A stretch of 9,550 nt of DNA from JASFUX01 sp050050115 (lineage in GTDB: Bacteria; Pseudomonadota; Alphaproteobacteria; Caulobacterales; Maricaulaceae), in contig JASFUX010000133.1 in NCBI GenBank assembly GCA_050050115.1, positions 1-9,550 on the forward strand, written 5' to 3'. Position numbers and translations under genes: made by a program. A model generated the notes under the pieces. The model searched no databases. It worked only from the letters and a program-made list of their open reading frames with translations, and was not told the DNA's origin. Below, piece after piece: positions 7,169-9,550 of the stretch (its first letter is position 1; every line of letters starts with the position of its first letter).

Positions 7169-7948
7169 TTAGGAAGCTTCAGGCGTCTTGAATAGAGCGG
7201 AAGGCCCGCGTTCGTCGAACGCTTGGTCCTGAACCCGCCGCCAGCCGCCCCGCCGCAGCACTTCAAGCGGCCGGAACTGGGACTTGTAGTCCATCTTCGG
7301 GCTCCTGGAGACCCAGTAGCCGAGATAGACGTAGGCGCGCCGTTCGGCGGCGGCGCGCTGGATCTGGTCGATGATCATGAAGGCGCCGAGGCTGCGGCGG
7401 GATTCCTCGGGGTCGAAGAAGCTGTAGACCAGCGATGCGCCGTCGCTGAGGTGATCGACGAGCGCAGCGGCGAGCAGGCGGCCGTCTTCGCGCCGGCGAT
7501 AGGCGGCTATCGTCGTCGTCGCCGGCGTGTCGGCGACCATCATGGCGTAGTCGGCGAAGCCCATGCCCGCCATGCCGCCGCGCGCATGCCGCGCCGAGAG
7601 GTAGCGCGAGAGCAGCTCGTATTGCTCTTCGGTCGCGACCGGCTTGAGGGGTTCGAAGGCGAGATCGCCGTTGCGGCGCAGAATCCGTCTCTGGCTGCGG
7701 CTCGGCGAGAACTCCGCGGCGACGACGCGGGCGGAAAGGCAGGCGTCGCAGCTTTCGCAGGCCGGCCGGTAGATGATGCCCTGCGAGCGCCGAAAGCCGA
7801 CATGGGTGAGGGCGTCGTTGAGCGCCGCGCCGTCGGCCGAGCCGAGATGAGCAAACACCTTCCGCTCCCGCCGGCCGGGCAGATAGGGACACGGCGCAGG
7901 CGCGGTGAGGAAGAACTGCAGCGTCCGGGTGGAGAAAGGCTTGGTCAC
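7169..7948 (-). CDS. bpt: Aspartate/glutamate leucyltransferase (bacterial arginyltransferase-like, Bpt)
   Basis: Bpt moves leucine from Leu-tRNA to proteins with N-terminal Asp or Glu, marking them for ClpS-ClpAP degradation by the bacterial N-end rule. It acts in the cytoplasm. It has 259 residues, normal for the family. Family features are QFFLTAPAPCPYLPGRRERK (11-30, with C20 in CPYLPG), the cysteine cluster RPACESCDACLSARV with C64, C67 and C70, YSFFDPEESRRSLGAFMI (175-192), and YLGYWVSRSPKMDYKSQFRP (208-227), the strongest signature of the ATE/Bpt C-terminal domain. The GTG at 7948 is chosen as start because MTKPFSTRTLQFFLTAP fits the usual family N-terminus and follows the upstream permease stop by 11 bases. 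A GTG at 7993 would add 15 residues and overlap that gene by 34 bases. Neither site has a clear Shine-Dalgarno sequence, so coupling to the permease gene is likely. Specificity (leucine versus arginine) is inferred from the bacterial family. Confidence 0.92.
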   Translation of the reverse strand: MTKPFSTRTLQFFLTAPAPCPYLPGRRERKVFAHLGSADGAALNDALTHVGFRRSQGIIYRPACESCDACLSARVVAAEFSPSRSQRRILRRNGDLAFEPLKPVATEEQYELLSRYLSARHARGGMAGMGFADYAMMVADTPATTTIAAYRRREDGRLLAAALVDHLSDGASLVYSFFDPEESRRSLGAFMIIDQIQRAAAERRAYVYLGYWVSRSPKMDYKSQFRPLEVLRRGGWRRVQDQAFDERGPSALFKTPEAS

Positions 7949-7959
7949 GGTATTGGCGG

Positions 7960-9550
7960 TCAGGGCTCGAGAGCGGGGGTGAGATCGAAGCACATCGGGG
8001 CGGCGATCGTGAAGACCAGCCAGATGATAATCGCCAGCGGCGCACCGGCGCGCACGAAATCGGCGAACTGATAGCGCCCCGGCCCCATCACGAGAAGGTT
8101 GGTCTGATAGGCGATCGGCGTGACGAACGAGCAGTTCGAGGCGAACAGCACTGTGAGGACGAACAGAAGCGGGTCGACGCCGGCCTGCGCCGCCGCGTTG
8201 ACCGCGATGGGCGTGAACAGCACGGCGGTTGCGGAGTTGGAGAGCAGATTGGTCAGCACGACCACGACGAGAAAGAGGGCGGACATCACGGCGAGCGGGC
8301 CGAGCGGCATGGTCAAGGCGACGACCGCATGCGCGATCGCTTCGGCGCCGCCGGTGGCCTCGAGCGCCGCGCCCATGGCGAAGGCGGCGGCGATCAGCAG
8401 ATAGACATTGAGATCAAGCGCCCGCGTCGCCTGGCGTACATTGAGACAGCGCGTGAAGATCATCGCCACGGCGCCGATCACCGCGGCGACTAAGATGTCG
8501 ACCAGGCCGCTCGCCGCTGCGACGACGACGCCGCCGAAGATCAGCCGCGCCGCGACGGCTCGGCGGATGTCGGGCACGTCTTCGAGCGAGCCTTCAAGCG
8601 GCAGCAGATCGCGCAGCTCTCGCAGCGCCTGCAGGCTTTCGGCCGGTCCCATCACCAAGAGCACGTCGCCAGACTCGAGGCGGATGTCGGCGAGCCGGCC
8701 GCGGACCATGCGGCTGCGGCGCTGCACGCCGAGGACGATGGCGCCCGTGCGGGCGTGGATGCCCGACTGCTCGATCGAGCGTGCGATGATCCGCGCGCCC
8801 GGCGCGACGACTGTCTCGATCACGGCGAAGGACTCGCCCGGCTCCGTGCTCGGGTCGGCACCTTGTGCGCGCAGCGCGCCGCGCAAGTAGCCTGGGCGCG
8901 AGGAGATCAGCTCGGTCAGCCGTTGACGCGTCGCGGCTATGATGAGGGAGTCCCCGCGCGCGATCTCGATGTCGTCATAGGGCGGGCGGTGCACCTTGCC
9001 CCCGCGCTCGATCAGACGGACGGTGACGTTCGGCAGTTCCGCGAACATCCCGGCGACAGGCTTGGCTCCGATGAGCGGGTGATCGGCGGTGATGTCGATC
9101 TGGGCGATGAACTGACGGCCGTCGGTTCCTTCGGCTTCCGTCGGCGCGTGGGCCGGCATCAGGCGTCCGCCGATGATCAGCAGGTAGACGAGGCCGACGC
9201 CCGCGAGGAGCAGACCGAGCTGGCTTTGGGTGAAGAACTGCAGATCGACGTCGGACAAACGGCGCGCGGAATCGGCGACTAGCAGGTTCGTCGACGAGCC
9301 GATCAGCGTGGTCATCCCGGCGAGGATGCACACGAAGCTCAAAGGCATCATCACCTTCGAAGCCGACATGCCGATCCGTCGCGCCATCGAGGCGAAGATC
9401 GGGATGAACATGACGACGACGGGGGTGTTGTTCAGAAACGCGCTGATCACGAAGACGATCAGGAACAGCCCCAGCATCGTCAGCCGCGGCGCGCGGTCCG
9501 ACCAGCTGGCGAGCCGGCGGGCCGGACCCTCGGTCGCGCCGGTCTGGAAC
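7960..9550 (-). CDS. SLC13/DASS-type anion permease with two RCK_C (TrkA-C) domains, 5'-truncated
   Basis: This is an inner-membrane sodium- or proton-coupled anion transporter of the SLC13/ArsB-like (IT superfamily) group. The frame is open to the window edge: residues FQTGATEGPARRLASWSDRA precede the internal Met at 9477, so the true start is outside. Counting from that Met, the first membrane half has SAFLNNTPVVVMFIPI (12-27) and the substrate-site loop LIGSSTNLLV (58-67). Two soluble RCK_C-type domains follow at about 124-192 and 216-292, ending in the typical GDSLIIAAT and GDVLLVMGP strands. The second half has the matching loop TNLLSNSATAVLFTPIA (409-425) and FVTPIAYQTNLLV (451-463). 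This permease-RCK-RCK-permease layout matches proteins annotated as sulfate or dicarboxylate permeases (the algal SLT/SAC1-like group among them). The substrate cannot be read from the sequence. Family length is near 590, so about 60 residues are missing. The stop lies 11 bases before bpt. Confidence 0.92.
   Translation of the reverse strand, partial: FQTGATEGPARRLASWSDRAPRLTMLGLFLIVFVISAFLNNTPVVVMFIPIFASMARRIGMSASKVMMPLSFVCILAGMTTLIGSSTNLLVADSARRLSDVDLQFFTQSQLGLLLAGVGLVYLLIIGGRLMPAHAPTEAEGTDGRQFIAQIDITADHPLIGAKPVAGMFAELPNVTVRLIERGGKVHRPPYDDIEIARGDSLIIAATRQRLTELISSRPGYLRGALRAQGADPSTEPGESFAVIETVVAPGARIIARSIEQSGIHARTGAIVLGVQRRSRMVRGRLADIRLESGDVLLVMGPAESLQALRELRDLLPLEGSLEDVPDIRRAVAARLIFGGVVVAAASGLVDILVAAVIGAVAMIFTRCLNVRQATRALDLNVYLLIAAAFAMGAALEATGGAEAIAHAVVALTMPLGPLAVMSALFLVVVVLTNLLSNSATAVLFTPIAVNAAAQAGVDPLLFVLTVLFASNCSFVTPIAYQTNLLVMGPGRYQFADFVRAGAPLAIIIWLVFTIAAPMCFDLTPALEP

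Noticed and set aside
5953..7191. Long plus-strand open frame of 412 codons opposite the TRAP binding protein
   Set aside because: It is antisense to dctP, which has unmistakable TakP-family motifs. The frame is rich in Arg, Gly, Ala and Asp, and shows no family resemblance. Long antisense frames are expected opposite GC-rich genes.
7114..7266. Longer dctP start at 7266
   Set aside because: It would put about 50 residues before the signal peptide and overlap bpt by almost 100 bases. The ATG at 7113 has a good ribosome binding site and an N-terminal leader.

Overview
The window looks like ordinary chromosomal DNA of a high-GC alphaproteobacterium. The evidence is strong G/C preference at third codon positions, a ParC C-terminal domain of the alphaproteobacterial style, a lemA-M48 protease pair, a bacterial N-end-rule leucyltransferase (bpt) and a TakP-type TRAP transporter. 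The genus cannot be fixed from the sequence. Coding density is very high, with seven genes, no non-coding stretch above 70 bases, and no RNA genes, insertion sequences, CRISPR arrays or clear intrinsic terminators seen.

Left part, plus strand (1-3209). The window opens inside parC (topoisomerase IV subunit A), whose last 527 codons are present. After 66 bases comes lemA, a small membrane-anchored protein. After another 24 bases comes an M48-family, HtpX-like integral membrane zinc protease. lemA and the protease form a two-gene unit that probably acts in envelope protein quality control.

Right part, minus strand (3199-9550). Five genes run leftward. In transcription order they are an SLC13-type anion permease with two RCK_C/TrkA-C domains (5' end outside the window), bpt, and a complete TRAP transporter: dctP-like binding protein, dctQ-like small permease and dctM-like large permease. 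Spacings are 11, 55, 5 and 13 bases, so the three TRAP genes are very likely one operon, possibly read through from the permease and bpt. The binding protein closely matches the TakP type, so 2-oxoacids or lactate-like monocarboxylates are the best substrate guess.

The two blocks are convergent. The protease and dctM reading frames overlap tail to tail by 11 bases, with no visible terminator.

No wholly new system was found. The most unusual point is the small TRAP permease: it is about twice normal size, with an N-terminal extension of roughly 180 residues carrying about four extra hydrophobic segments. Its partner, the large permease, also carries an internal membrane insertion. The binding protein has a Tat-like, possibly lipoprotein, leader.
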